Source: Streptomyces sp. NBC_01591
GTDB taxonomy: Bacteria > Actinomycetota > Actinomycetes > Streptomycetales > Streptomycetaceae
DNA length: 64,000 nt
Direction of reading: 5' to 3'
Assembly: GCF_035918155.1 (NCBI RefSeq)
Contig: NZ_CP109327.1
Location: 372,001 to 436,000 of the forward strand
Shown here: piece after piece, positions 43,982 through 52,220 of the stretch
Layout: each line of letters begins with the position of its first letter
How positions within the stretch are numbered: position 1 is the stretch's first letter
Notes under the pieces: model-generated
What the model saw: only the letters and a program-made list of their open reading frames with translations
Databases searched by the model: none
What the model was told of the DNA's origin: nothing
Program-made: the position numbers and the translations under genes

Positions 43982-44874
43982 GCAGCCGCTTCCAGTTCGT
44001 CGGCGATCACCGTGGCGCCTTCGGCGTCAAGCGGCTGTGCCGGATGCTGCATGTCTCGCGTTCCGGCTTCTGCCGGTGGCTGGCCGGCGCGGACGCGCGG
44101 GCTGCCCGGGCCCAGGCAGATGCAGAGCTCGCCGAACGTATCGCTGAGATCCACCGGGAATCGGACGGCGCCTACGGGGTCCCGCGCGTCACCGCCGAGC
44201 TGAAGGACGCCGGGAGGCGGGTCAATCACAAGCGCGTCGAGCGCGTCATGCGCACGTTCCGCATCGTCGGGCTGCACCTGCGCAAGAAGGTCCGCACCAC
44301 CATTCCCGAGCCATCGGCGACGCCGGTGCCAGACCTGCTGCGGCGCGACTTCACCGCCCAGGCGCCGAGCACCAAGTACGTGGGCGACATAACCTGTCTC
44401 CCGATCGGAGGCGGCCGATTCCTCTATCTGGCAACGGTGTTGGACCTGCACTCGAAGCGGCTGGCGGGCTGGTCGATCGCCGACCACATGCGCACGGAGC
44501 TGGTCACCGACGCACTCAGGGCCGCCGCAGCGGCCCGCGGCGCCGACGGCCTGCATGGGGCGATTTTCCACAGCGACAACGGAGCCCAGTACGCGTCGAG
44601 GGAGTTCGCCCAGGTCTGCTCGGAACTCGGCGTGACCAGATCACGCGGCGCGGCGGGCACGAGCGCGGACAACGCCACCGCGGAGAGTCTGAACGCGACC
44701 ATGAAACGCGGGACGCTCCAGGGACGGAAACGGTGGGACGGGGCCCGCGAGGCCCGCCTCGCGGTCTTCCGATGGGCAACCCGCTACAACACCCGCCGAC
44801 GGCACTCCCGCCTCGGCCAGATCAGCCCGATCGCCTACGAACAACGATCAACTACGCTGGCCACCGCCGCATGA
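43978..44874 (+). CDS. IS3-family OrfB (DDE transposase)
   Basis: 298 residues. 'HRGAFGVKRLCRMLHVSRSG' (HTH_21 region), then the rve integrase core with Asp in 'KYVGDITCLPIGGG', Asp in 'IFHSDNGAQYASREF' and Glu in 'DNATAESLNATMK'. The end 'RRHSRLGQISPIAYE' is typical. Intact. Confidence 0.92.
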   Translation: MSSRFQFVGDHRGAFGVKRLCRMLHVSRSGFCRWLAGADARAARAQADAELAERIAEIHRESDGAYGVPRVTAELKDAGRRVNHKRVERVMRTFRIVGLHLRKKVRTTIPEPSATPVPDLLRRDFTAQAPSTKYVGDITCLPIGGGRFLYLATVLDLHSKRLAGWSIADHMRTELVTDALRAAAAARGADGLHGAIFHSDNGAQYASREFAQVCSELGVTRSRGAAGTSADNATAESLNATMKRGTLQGRKRWDGAREARLAVFRWATRYNTRRRHSRLGQISPIAYEQRSTTLATAA

Positions 44875-44907
44875 CAACCGGTGTCCACGATCAAGGGGAA
44901 AGCCCCA

Positions 44908-45046
44908 TCCGTCCGCAGTCGGGACATGCGGACGACGCGGCTTGCGACCGCACAGCCAGTCGAACCTCCGTATCCGTGAGTGCCACTTCCTCGACCTGAA
45001 CCCCGACACCTGGCAACAGAACGTCCGCGACGCGAACCCCACCCAT
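44908..45046 (-). pseudogene. ISL3 transposase, N-terminal fragment
   Basis: 'LLPGVGVQVEEVALTDTEVR' followed by 'SQAASSACPDCGR' (first zinc knuckle), cut by the right end of IS3 at 44,907. The rest of the protein is missing from this element. Confidence 0.72.
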
Positions 45047-45151
45047 CACACAAGATCGATGCCCAACTACCCCCAAAATAGCGACAGAGCCAAATTCCGT
45101 GATGGGTTCACTCTCCGTATTCGAGCTCAGCAGAGCCGAGATCGATCCCGG

Positions 45152-45892
45152 TTAGCGTAGAGCGTTCATGAAGACAGCGCGATTGAGGGCTGTGTGGTCG
45201 TGTTCACGCCGGGACCAGTCGATCCTTGCGAGGATCTGCTCGCTGTCAGCCACGCGTGGCTCTGGGGTGTTGAGGTGCTGGTGCCACCAGAGGGCGTTGC
45301 GGTTCTGGCGGTCCAGGATGGCGTCAACGAGGTTGAAGCGCTCGGAGGTCTCCAACCCGTAGGAGTTGGCGAGAATTCGTACCTGGTCTGCCTGTGCGCG
45401 GGGAGGTGGGGCTTGCGACCTGGAGGAGATGCACCAGGTCCAGGCCATGTATCCAAGATCTTCCAGGGGGTCGCCGGGGGCGGCGGTGTCGAAGTCGATG
45501 AAGGCCATCGGGCGACCCTGCTGGAAGACGACGTTGTTCGGGCCGGGATCGTGATGGCAGACGATCGGAGAGGTTTCGGTAAGGCGACTGCTGCGCGTGG
45601 CCTCGTGCAACGAGCGCAGAAGGGCGCCGGCAGCCGCAACCTGATCGTCTTTCCAGAGCTGGAATCTGGCTGGCACTCGGCCGGGCACATAGGTGAACGT
45701 GTCGCGGTCTTTGCTGTCGAGTCCGAGATACCTTGGCGCGCCTGTGAACCCGCATTGTTGCAGGTGATTCAGCAATTCGGCGACGAAGGATGATCTAGCT
45801 GTGACGGGTCGGCGCACAGTGTCGTCAACGCGTACCACCCCCGGAGTGATCCGGCCTCCGGACAGTGGCACTTCGCCCTCTCTTGTGTTCAT
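45152..45892 (-). CDS. Aminoglycoside phosphotransferase (APH)-family kinase
   Basis: 246 residues from the ATG at 45,892. N-lobe 'VRVDDTVRRPVTARSSFVAE'; catalytic loop 'VCHHDPGPNNVVF' (HxDxxxxN) and metal site 'AFIDFDTAAPGDPLEDLGY'. Members phosphorylate aminoglycosides, choline or sugars; the substrate cannot be told here. The gene lies between the ISL3 composite and another ISL3 piece. Confidence 0.8.
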   Translation of the reverse strand: MNTREGEVPLSGGRITPGVVRVDDTVRRPVTARSSFVAELLNHLQQCGFTGAPRYLGLDSKDRDTFTYVPGRVPARFQLWKDDQVAAAGALLRSLHEATRSSRLTETSPIVCHHDPGPNNVVFQQGRPMAFIDFDTAAPGDPLEDLGYMAWTWCISSRSQAPPPRAQADQVRILANSYGLETSERFNLVDAILDRQNRNALWWHQHLNTPEPRVADSEQILARIDWSRREHDHTALNRAVFMNALR

Positions 45893-45948
45893 GGCACCAG
45901 CTTCTCGCCCCTCGACCGCTCCAGATGGCATCTGCCTGAGCGCCGCGT

Positions 45949-46497
45949 TCACGGAGCGAGAAGTACGCGTTTCCGGAGGAGCTGGAAGCCGGCTCGGCCG
46001 AACATCTGACGCTTGAGCATCTTGATCCGGTTGACTTGCCCTTCGACCACGCCCGAGTTCCAGGGCAGGGTCAGACCGGCGATAACGGCGTCGCGGTCGC
46101 GGTCGATACCCACGGCGAGAGTGTGCAGACTGGGCAAGTCGTCCTGGCGGACCGCGTGGAGCCACTGCGGGAGGCGTTCACCCTGGCGCTCGGTGGGCAT
46201 CTGGGCGAAGGATCGGACATAGCCGGTAAGGGCATCGAGTTCGGGACAGTTGGCCAGGACAGCTTTGAGCCGGAGTTGCTCAGTCTCGGTGAGGGATTCC
46301 GGACGGCTGAGGATCCACTTGGCCACCACGCGGGGTGCCGGCGTCTGTGCGGTGACGGGGCGGGGCGAGGCGCGCTGCTCTCCCGGATGTAGGCGCTGAC
46401 AATGCCGTAACTGCCCAGGTAGCCGAGCGGGACGATCTCCTCCCAGAGCTTCCAGGCGTTGGTGCAGCCCTCGTTCCAGCGGTCGTCCAGGTAGGAC
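45949..46497 (-). pseudogene. ISL3 transposase, C-terminal fragment
   Basis: Two frames: 'YLDDRWNEGCTNAWKLWEEI' and 'GSYGIVSAYIRE', then 'WILSRPESLTETEQLRLKAV' to 'NRIKMLKRQMFGRAGFQLLR'. Nearly the same protein as the end of the 27.3-kb ISL3 remnant. Truncated at 46,497, where a DUF998 fragment starts on the other strand. Confidence 0.78.
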
Positions 46498-46848
46498 TTG
46501 CCCCGACCCTCCCTCTCCGAACTCGTCCACGGCAACGCCGCCTTCCTCGTCTTCGCCGCCCTGCCGACCGCCGCCGCGCTGCTCCGCAGGACGCTCACGG
46601 CCCGGCCTGCGCACGGCCTGCGCACGGCCCTGAACACCCTCACCGTGGCCTCGGTCACGACCACGGCGCCGCTCGCGGTCTTCCTGGTCGACGTGATGGA
46701 CGGCGGCCCGTCGCTGGGACTGGGCGGTGCCCCCACGCTCGTCGGTCTCGTCGAACGCCTGGTACTCGCCGCCGACTTCGGGTGGGTCGCGCTCGCCATA
46801 GCAGCGGCGGGCGCCCGCAACGAGCAGGGGCGGGACCGTCGTGCCTGA
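46498..46848 (+). pseudogene. DUF998 membrane protein, C-terminal part
   Basis: About 110 codons with three hydrophobic segments: 'AAFLVFAALPTAAALLRRTL', 'VASVTTTAPLAVFLVDVMDG' and 'ERLVLAADFGWVALAIAAAG'. The pattern matches the last helices of DUF998 proteins. The first half was lost at the junction with the ISL3 fragment. The histidine-kinase remnant follows 8 bases later. Confidence 0.6.
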
Positions 46849-46856
46849 TCGGCGCA

Positions 46857-47810
46857 TGGACCGACTCGCCGTCCCCGCCCCTGCCAACCCCGCGCGGTTC
46901 GACTCGTCGACTGGTTCCTCGCGGCCGGCACCGCCGTCGCCCTCCTGGCCGGCACCGCCCGGCTCGGCGGCCGGCTGGACGCCGCGGGAGCCCTGCCGCT
47001 CGCCCTGTGGCTGGGCCTGCTCCTTCTGACTCGCCGCCGGTGGCCGCTCGCCGTGCTGCTGCTGAGCGTGCAGGCCGTCGTCGTGTTCCGCACCTCCGGA
47101 CTCACCGACACCGGCTGGGTGTGGCCGCTCCGCCACGTACGCCACCCTGGCCGCCGACGACCGGCCCGGCTGCCCCGGCCTCCCATGGGCGGCCGGTGTC
47201 GGCTTGGCAGAACTGGCCTTCGCCGCGACCTGGGAGACGACCACCGGCGGCGCCACCCCGCGCGAAGGCCTCGGCTCCCTGGGCGCCGAGGCCCTGTGGC
47301 TGGCGGTGCTCCTCGCCGCCGCGACCGCCTACCGCAACCGCCTCCGCTGGCGCGCCGAACTCGACGAGCACCTGCTGCGGGCCGTGCGGGAACGGGACTC
47401 GGAGGCCGGCCGGCGGATCGCGGAGGCCCGCCTGGAGATCGCCCGCGAACTGCACGATGTCGTCGGGCACACCCTCACCGTCGTCGGGATCCGGCTCCGG
47501 GTCGCGGCGGAGGTCCTGGACGACTCACCGCAGGAGGCGCAGGCCTCGCTCAACCACCGACCAGCAGGTCCGTACCGAGGCCGTACGGGACCTCGGCGCG
47601 CTCGTCCACGTGCTGCGCGCGCCGGGCGAGGCCCCGGAAGACCCCGCCGCCGGAGTCCCCGAGGTCGCGGCGCTCGTCGACCGGATGCAGTCGGCGGAGC
47701 TGGACATCCGGCTGGGGACGTCCGGCGATCTCGCCGCCGTCCCCGCACCGGTCTCCCTCACCGTCCACCGCATCGTTCAGGAGGCCCTCACCATCACGTA
47801 CCGCGATCCG
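46857..47810 (+). pseudogene. NarL/DesK-type sensor histidine kinase, broken
   Basis: At least three frames: 'RLAVPAPANPARF', hydrophobic helices around 'AVLLLSVQAVVVFRTSGLTD', then 'GRRIAEARLEIARELHDVVG' with 'HTLTVVGIRLRVAAEVL' (HisKA_3 H-box, phospho-acceptor His in ELHDVVGH), and 'VRTEAVRDLGALVHVLRA' with 'PVSLTVHRIVQEALTITYR'. The ATP-binding N-G1 boxes are missing and no response regulator gene is present. Confidence 0.75.
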
Positions 47811-47876
47811 GGATCATCCCACGCTCAAGATCCACTTCCGGAACACGCCGTGGCGCACTTGTCGGGGCGGCAACGC

Positions 47877-48281
47877 TCAGAGCGCGTCGAATGCCGCCTG
47901 GAACGCGTCCGCCGTGGGGACTATGACGACCGCCTTCCCCCGGAGATCCGCAGGAAGATGGCGGCGCTCCTCCTCGTGGAAGATCAGCGCGCCACCGTCC
48001 TGGGGCACGATCGAGGCCCTGAGGGCTGCCGCCAGCCGAGCAAGCACGCCGCTCATCGCGCCACGGGCGAAGTGCGTCGCCGTCACGCACAACATCACGT
48101 CCTCGTCCTGGGACGCGTGGTAGAGGTCCGCCTCGCCCCCGTCCTCCGCGCGGAGCTGGGAGAAGCCCTCCCCCGGGCCGCCCGCCACCACGTACGGCTC
48201 CGTCACCTGCCGGAATCGTTCGGCGTCCAGGGCGACGGCCTCACCGGCCATGAACCGGAGCAGGAAGATGCTGTAACTCAC
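47877..48281 (-). CDS. Hypothetical protein
   Basis: 134 residues from GTG at 48,281. 'SIFLLRFMAGEAVALDAERF' opens the protein, followed by 'VVAGGPGEGFSQLRAEDGGE', 'HASQDEDVMLCVTATHF', 'ALRASIVPQDGGALIFHEEE' and 'HLPADLRGKAVVIVPTADAF'. It looks like a complete, soluble alpha/beta protein. No family recognised. Confidence 0.5.
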   Translation of the reverse strand: MSYSIFLLRFMAGEAVALDAERFRQVTEPYVVAGGPGEGFSQLRAEDGGEADLYHASQDEDVMLCVTATHFARGAMSGVLARLAAALRASIVPQDGGALIFHEEERRHLPADLRGKAVVIVPTADAFQAAFDAL

Positions 48282-48695
48282 GGGTACACTCTGCCATCGC
48301 CATGATCCGCCGGACAGGCCCGAGGCCGGACCGGTCTGCTGTTCCAGGTGGACCTGCGCAAGCCAGAAGGTCCGTTTCGTCCCTCTGCCGCCAGGCCCCA
48401 CGCGCTGCACCTTGAGGTCCTCCGGACCCGCGGGTGACGTCCCACACGAGTTGAGCAGAAGGCACACTTCCTGCTGCACGCCGACCACGACGCCCTCGCC
48501 CATCGCAACGAGACCGGCACCGAGCCGGACAGCCACAGTGATCGACACGGCTCGCATCCCGCCGGCTCGCATCCCACCAGATCGCGTAGCCGACCTCATC
48601 ACCGGTCACGCCAGGTGACCCGGCGAAGGTCGCTCTACCGACCCCTCGGGTCAGACGACAAGGCGAGCGCTTGTTTGTCAGCCATTTGTGAAGCC
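48282..48695. other. Intergenic region, no recognised gene
   Basis: About 410 bases. A minus-strand frame continuing upstream of the hypothetical gene is open to 48,602 but has no clear similarity; it could be an N-terminal extension, though the GTG at 48,281 fits better. Confidence 0.35.
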
Positions 48696-49955
48696 TCAGC
48701 ACACAAACTCGGGCGCCTTGCCCGCAGGTGATGTGCGCATTGTTCGAAGCGGCGACAGGAAGTTGGGGAGGACGCTGAGCGTCATACCGACTGCACCGAT
48801 CCACAGGGTTCCTGTCGCTCCGAACACAGAGCCCGAGACTCCGCCCAAAAGACCACCGAGAGGAATGCCACCCCAGGATATGAATCGCGTCGTTGCGCTC
48901 ATCCGACCCAGAAGCCGATCCGGTGTCAGCGCCTGTTGGAAGCTCGATTGAGAAACGACGCGGACGACTCCACCCAGTGAAAGAACCGCTAGTCCGATCG
49001 CAGCCACATACACGCTCCAACCTGGCCGCGCCAACGGCATGAGGACGGTGAACGGACAGGTGACCAGCGACGCGATCCAGATGACCGGGCCTTGCCCGAC
49101 CCGCTTCGAGACCGTGGCTGCCAACAGTGCACCCAGCAAGGCACCACAACCCATTCCCGAAAGAATGAGACCAATACCGAAGGGCTGGAGCCCTACCTCC
49201 CGCTCCAAAAACACCAGCAACATACTTTGATACATGACCAGAAAGAGGTTGAATACCGCATCTCCGAGCATGATTGCACGCAGGATCGGATGACTTAGAA
49301 CGAACTTCAATCCTTCCTTGATCTCTCGACCCAATTGAGGGTGCCCACTTCGCTCTGGCTTCTGTTCACGTTTCCGGATAGTGACCGCCAGCAGCCCCGA
49401 CATAGCCATCCCGGCCGAACTCACCAAAAGCGTTGCAGGGGCTCCGACCAGCCCGACCAGCGGCCCTGCCACCGTCGGCCCGCTGATGCTGGTCACCGAG
49501 CGCATTGCCGACAGTTTTGAGTTTCCTTCAACAAGATTGTCGCGTCCCACCAAGTGCGGGAGATAGCTGACGTACGCGACATCGAAGAAAACAGTCAACA
49601 CTCCATGAACCAAGGCGACTGCGTAGAGCCACCAGATGGTGAGAAGATCTGCCCACCACGCCACCGGTACCGTCAAGAGGACCAGCGCGCGAACGAGATC
49701 AGCACTGATCATCATCGATCGCTTCCGCATGCGGTCCACCCACGCGCCTGCCGGCAGCCCGACCAGGAGCGATCCTGCCGCAGTCATCGCGGTCAGTAGT
49801 CCGACCTGGAACTCGCCGACATGCAATGCCGCAATGGCAACCAGGGGCAGGGCAAGAAAGATGATGCGATCACCCAGCTGACCGAGCGCAGTGGCGGCAA
49901 ACAATCGCCCGAAGTCCCGATCACCTAAGAGACCGAGTCGGGAGGGTTTTGACAT
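48696..49955 (-). CDS. MFS transporter (drug/siderophore exporter type)
   Basis: 419 residues, about 12 transmembrane helices. 'FGRLFAATALGQLGDRIIFL' and the loop motif 'GAWVDRMRKRSMMISADLVR' are characteristic of MFS group 3 exporters such as EntS and macrolide pumps. Lies 49 bases downstream of a GntR regulator on the same strand, so the pair is likely an operon in which the regulator senses the exported compound. GC is visibly lower than in neighbours, which hints at separate acquisition. Confidence 0.85.
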   Translation of the reverse strand: MSKPSRLGLLGDRDFGRLFAATALGQLGDRIIFLALPLVAIAALHVGEFQVGLLTAMTAAGSLLVGLPAGAWVDRMRKRSMMISADLVRALVLLTVPVAWWADLLTIWWLYAVALVHGVLTVFFDVAYVSYLPHLVGRDNLVEGNSKLSAMRSVTSISGPTVAGPLVGLVGAPATLLVSSAGMAMSGLLAVTIRKREQKPERSGHPQLGREIKEGLKFVLSHPILRAIMLGDAVFNLFLVMYQSMLLVFLEREVGLQPFGIGLILSGMGCGALLGALLAATVSKRVGQGPVIWIASLVTCPFTVLMPLARPGWSVYVAAIGLAVLSLGGVVRVVSQSSFQQALTPDRLLGRMSATTRFISWGGIPLGGLLGGVSGSVFGATGTLWIGAVGMTLSVLPNFLSPLRTMRTSPAGKAPEFVC

Positions 49956-50004
49956 TCGAATACCCCACTGTCGAATTGCAATTTCTCTGTAATGACTTCA
50001 ACGA

Positions 50005-50763
50005 CTACGGACGGTCGACCCCGAACTCGTAGACCACTTCCCGGCGCACGTCCGGAATGACCATGTCAGCCGTTTCCACCGGACGTCCGTCGATGTCGTA
50101 GATGGTCCGCTCGATCTGAAGCACGAGGTCACCCACGCTGATCCCTAAAAGGTTCGCCTCCACCTGGGTGGCACGAGCCGGGCGCGGCACCTCGACCACA
50201 GTCGAGATGACCACGCCGATGGAGCGCATGCGCTCGACCACCCCCTTTCCCGCCAGGGGACCCATCTCGGGCAGCACGATCGGCGTTCCATCCGTGATCG
50301 CCATCGGCTCCCAGGATTCGGAAAGCTGGACGGGTTGCCCGTCAGCGAGGAACTCGTAATGCGTATTGACGCAGAGGTCTCCGGGACTGATGGCGAGCCG
50401 CTCGGCGACTGCCTCGGGGGCAGGGACGCGTACCTGGCTATGTGAATCCCAGGCGTCGGCCCTCCCCCGCTCTTTCCCGTCGGTCCAGGCGTGTGGGCCT
50501 TGCCTGCGTTCGCGGTGCCGCGAGCGGACCAGCCGCAGGCGCTCGCGCGGCGTGCGGACGTACGTGCCCGAGCCGGCGCGTCCTTCGAGCAGACCGTCGG
50601 TGATCAGGCGGTCCATGGCCCTCTGCATGACGTTGCGTCCGACCCCGTACTCCTCGGCGAGCCGCGCCCGGGACGGCAGGCGCTCCCCGATCTCCCACTC
50701 TCCCGCGAGAATCCGTGCGCGCAGCACGTCGGCTACTGCGAGGTACGGCGCCTCTCGGGGCAT
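50005..50763 (-). CDS. GntR-family regulator with UTRA sensor domain
   Basis: 252 residues from ATG at 50,763. GntR winged helix: 'VADVLRARILAGEWEIGERL' and 'EYGVGRNVMQRAMDRLITDG' with 'EGRAGSGTYV'. The UTRA effector domain follows from ~residue 90 ('LCVNTHYEFLADGQPVQLSE', 'DLVLQIERTIYDIDGRPVET'). It probably controls the MFS gene immediately downstream. The longer upstream frame is not conserved. Confidence 0.88.
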   Translation of the reverse strand: MPREAPYLAVADVLRARILAGEWEIGERLPSRARLAEEYGVGRNVMQRAMDRLITDGLLEGRAGSGTYVRTPRERLRLVRSRHRERRQGPHAWTDGKERGRADAWDSHSQVRVPAPEAVAERLAISPGDLCVNTHYEFLADGQPVQLSESWEPMAITDGTPIVLPEMGPLAGKGVVERMRSIGVVISTVVEVPRPARATQVEANLLGISVGDLVLQIERTIYDIDGRPVETADMVIPDVRREVVYEFGVDRP

Positions 50764-50878
50764 GAGCGATCCTCCGGCTGTCCTGCGCTGCGGCAACTGG
50801 TCGTTCCCAGGGGCCGTTGGCAAGTTACTGCACCAGGTGAAAGCTGCTGGAGTAGAAATACGCTCGGCACTCATCCGC

Positions 50879-51115
50879 CTACGGAGGTTTGCGGCATCGT
50901 GCACGTGATCGCCCGCCGCGGCACCCATTGCGGAGTCGGGCCGGGCACCTTCGCCGGATGATCGCTTCGATCCAGTTCAGCCATGAGCCGTAGGCCGGCA
51001 GGAAGACCAACTGGACCTGCCAACCGGGCGCCCGGGCGCGGGGCCTTGACGTGTCTGTGCAAGAAAAGTTGTCCCGCACAAGCGCCAGGGGCTGAACAGG
51101 CCGGTTCAGCCGTAC
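50879..51115 (-). pseudogene. IS630-family transposase, C-terminal scar
   Basis: Two frames: 'LFLHRHVKA' and 'WQVQLVFLPAYGSWLNWIEA' (the last catalytic Glu block of IS630). Different from the IS630 element at 20 kb. Confidence 0.62.
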
Positions 51116-51129
51116 CTGGCAGAGTCGTC

Positions 51130-51390
51130 ATGCCTCGATGCAGGCCACCACAACGACCGTACGCAGCGCGGTGACGAAGTACAGGACGCGGACGGCTTCG
51201 ATCTCGTCCGTGTAGTGGCGCAACTCGGGACGGGCGCTGTCGCCGGGTAGAGGCTCGCCTATCTCGGGGTCGACGGAGCCGGCGACCAGGGAGCGGTCCA
51301 GGGCATGGATCGCGTGCTCGGTGGTGAGTTCTTCGAGCTGCTTGGCCGCGGATTCACTGAACGCGATCCGGGCGCGTCTGGGGGTGTGGT
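51130..51390 (-). pseudogene. RelE/ParE-like toxin, start codon lost
   Basis: The frame reads 'RARIAFSESAAKQLEELTTE' to 'PELRHYTDEIEAVRVLYFVT' and 'ALRTVVVVACIEA' then TGA at 51,130, a typical ParE/RelE ending with the charged ribosome- or gyrase-facing strand pair. A TGA lies in frame just upstream of the first conserved residues and there is no ATG/GTG/TTG in between, so the start was lost by a small indel. An ATG in the next frame (51,408) fits the missing start. No antitoxin gene was recognised. Confidence 0.5.
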
Positions 51391-51512
51391 GGGGTGTGGC
51401 CGGGTGTCATCAGGCGACGGCCGGGCGCTGGGCGGCGTAGGCACGGACCGCGTCGGCGGCCGCAGGCGCCAGCTGCTGCCGTGCGGCGGCGCGCCGACAC
51501 CGACGGCACGTT

Positions 51513-52052
51513 CTACCTGCCCCGCTGGGCTCGGTGTGAGGCCACCCGGACCCGGGTTGCGCAGCGCGGGGTGCAGTAGCGCTGCGGGGTGCGGCGGCCC
51601 GTGTCGATGAAGTAGTGGTTGCAGTTGGGTGCGGCGCACTGCCCCCAGGCGCACCGGCCACGTTCGCTGAGCCAGAGCCCGAGGGCCAGTGCGGTGGTGG
51701 ACAGCAGCCAGTGGGTGGGGTCGGCGTTTTGAGGCGCTCTGGTGTGGAGGGACCAGGGGCGCCCAGGGAGGCGGACGAGGTAGGGCTGGGCGGGGTGCTG
51801 GTCGAGGAGGGTGTTGATCGCTTCGGCCGCCTGGTCCTCGTCGTGCATCGCCAGGATGTGGATCAGGCGGGCGGTGGCTTCGCGCAGCCGCCGGGCATCG
51901 GACTCGGTGAGCGCGAACGATGGACCGCTGTGGCGCTCCAGGAGGGCCTGGAAATCTGCCGCGCTCATCTGGGTGCCGTCCTGGACGGTGTTGGCCAGTT
52001 CAGCGATGAAGTGGAGGCCGCGGGGGTTGGCCCCGGTCAGGTCCTCGGTCAT
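51513..52052 (-). CDS. CGNR zinc-finger regulator with ABATE domain (first copy)
   Basis: 179 residues from ATG at 52,052 with GGAGAGG upstream. N-terminal ABATE (RsfA-like) helical domain: 'GLHFIAELANTVQDG', 'LTESDARRLREATARLIHIL'. C-terminal CGNR zinc finger: 'CAAPNCNHYFIDTGRRTPQR' and 'YCTPRCATRVRVASHR', four Cys ligands. Such proteins are predicted stress-responsive transcription factors. It is divergent from an FAD monooxygenase, and the inverted repeat GTAAC...GTTAC in between is shared with the second CGNR gene at 61.2 kb. Confidence 0.86.
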   Translation of the reverse strand: MTEDLTGANPRGLHFIAELANTVQDGTQMSAADFQALLERHSGPSFALTESDARRLREATARLIHILAMHDEDQAAEAINTLLDQHPAQPYLVRLPGRPWSLHTRAPQNADPTHWLLSTTALALGLWLSERGRCAWGQCAAPNCNHYFIDTGRRTPQRYCTPRCATRVRVASHRAQRGR

Positions 52053-52103
52053 GGGCTTCAACCTCTCCGGGTGGGTTCGTCCAGCGGGCAGCACTCTCTC
52101 ACG

Positions 52104-52133
52104 GTAACGTCAAAATTCAGAAATGAACGTTAC
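52104..52133. promoter_or_regulatory. CGNR-type operator (module 1)
   Basis: GTAACGTCAAAATTC...ACGTTAC: outer arms GTAACGT and ACGTTAC with 16 bases between, located between the CGNR gene and the monooxygenase gene. Almost the same arrangement occurs at 61,170-61,198. Confidence 0.65.
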
Positions 52134-52220
52134 GACTGATGGTTGCCGGACCCGGTCGCTCTCGATCCGCCTCGTGGCAGGCCGTTTTGACGCCTGCCGT
52201 GAACCACCCCATGGAGAGCC

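Larger units (their letters stand above)
43624..44907. mobile_element. IS3-family element, complete (1284 bp)
   Basis: Terminal repeats starting TGGG: left TGGGCGTTTCCCCTTGATCG and right, inverted, TGGGGCTTTCCCCTTGATCG, both continuing TGGACACC. Contains overlapping orfA and orfB, both intact. No target duplication is visible, consistent with a deletion next to the element. Confidence 0.85.
43592..45091. mobile_element. ISL3-family element, gutted, with IS3 inside
   Basis: 25-bp terminal inverted repeats GGCTCTGTCGC[C/T]ATTTTGG... (43,592-43,616 and inverted 45,067-45,091; 24/25 identical). The outer 8 bp ACATTCCG and AAATTCCG match 7/8, as expected for an ISL3 target duplication. Inside remain only the transposase N-terminus (minus strand, 44,908-45,046) and an IS3 element that starts 7 bp from the left repeat. 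Confidence 0.8.
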
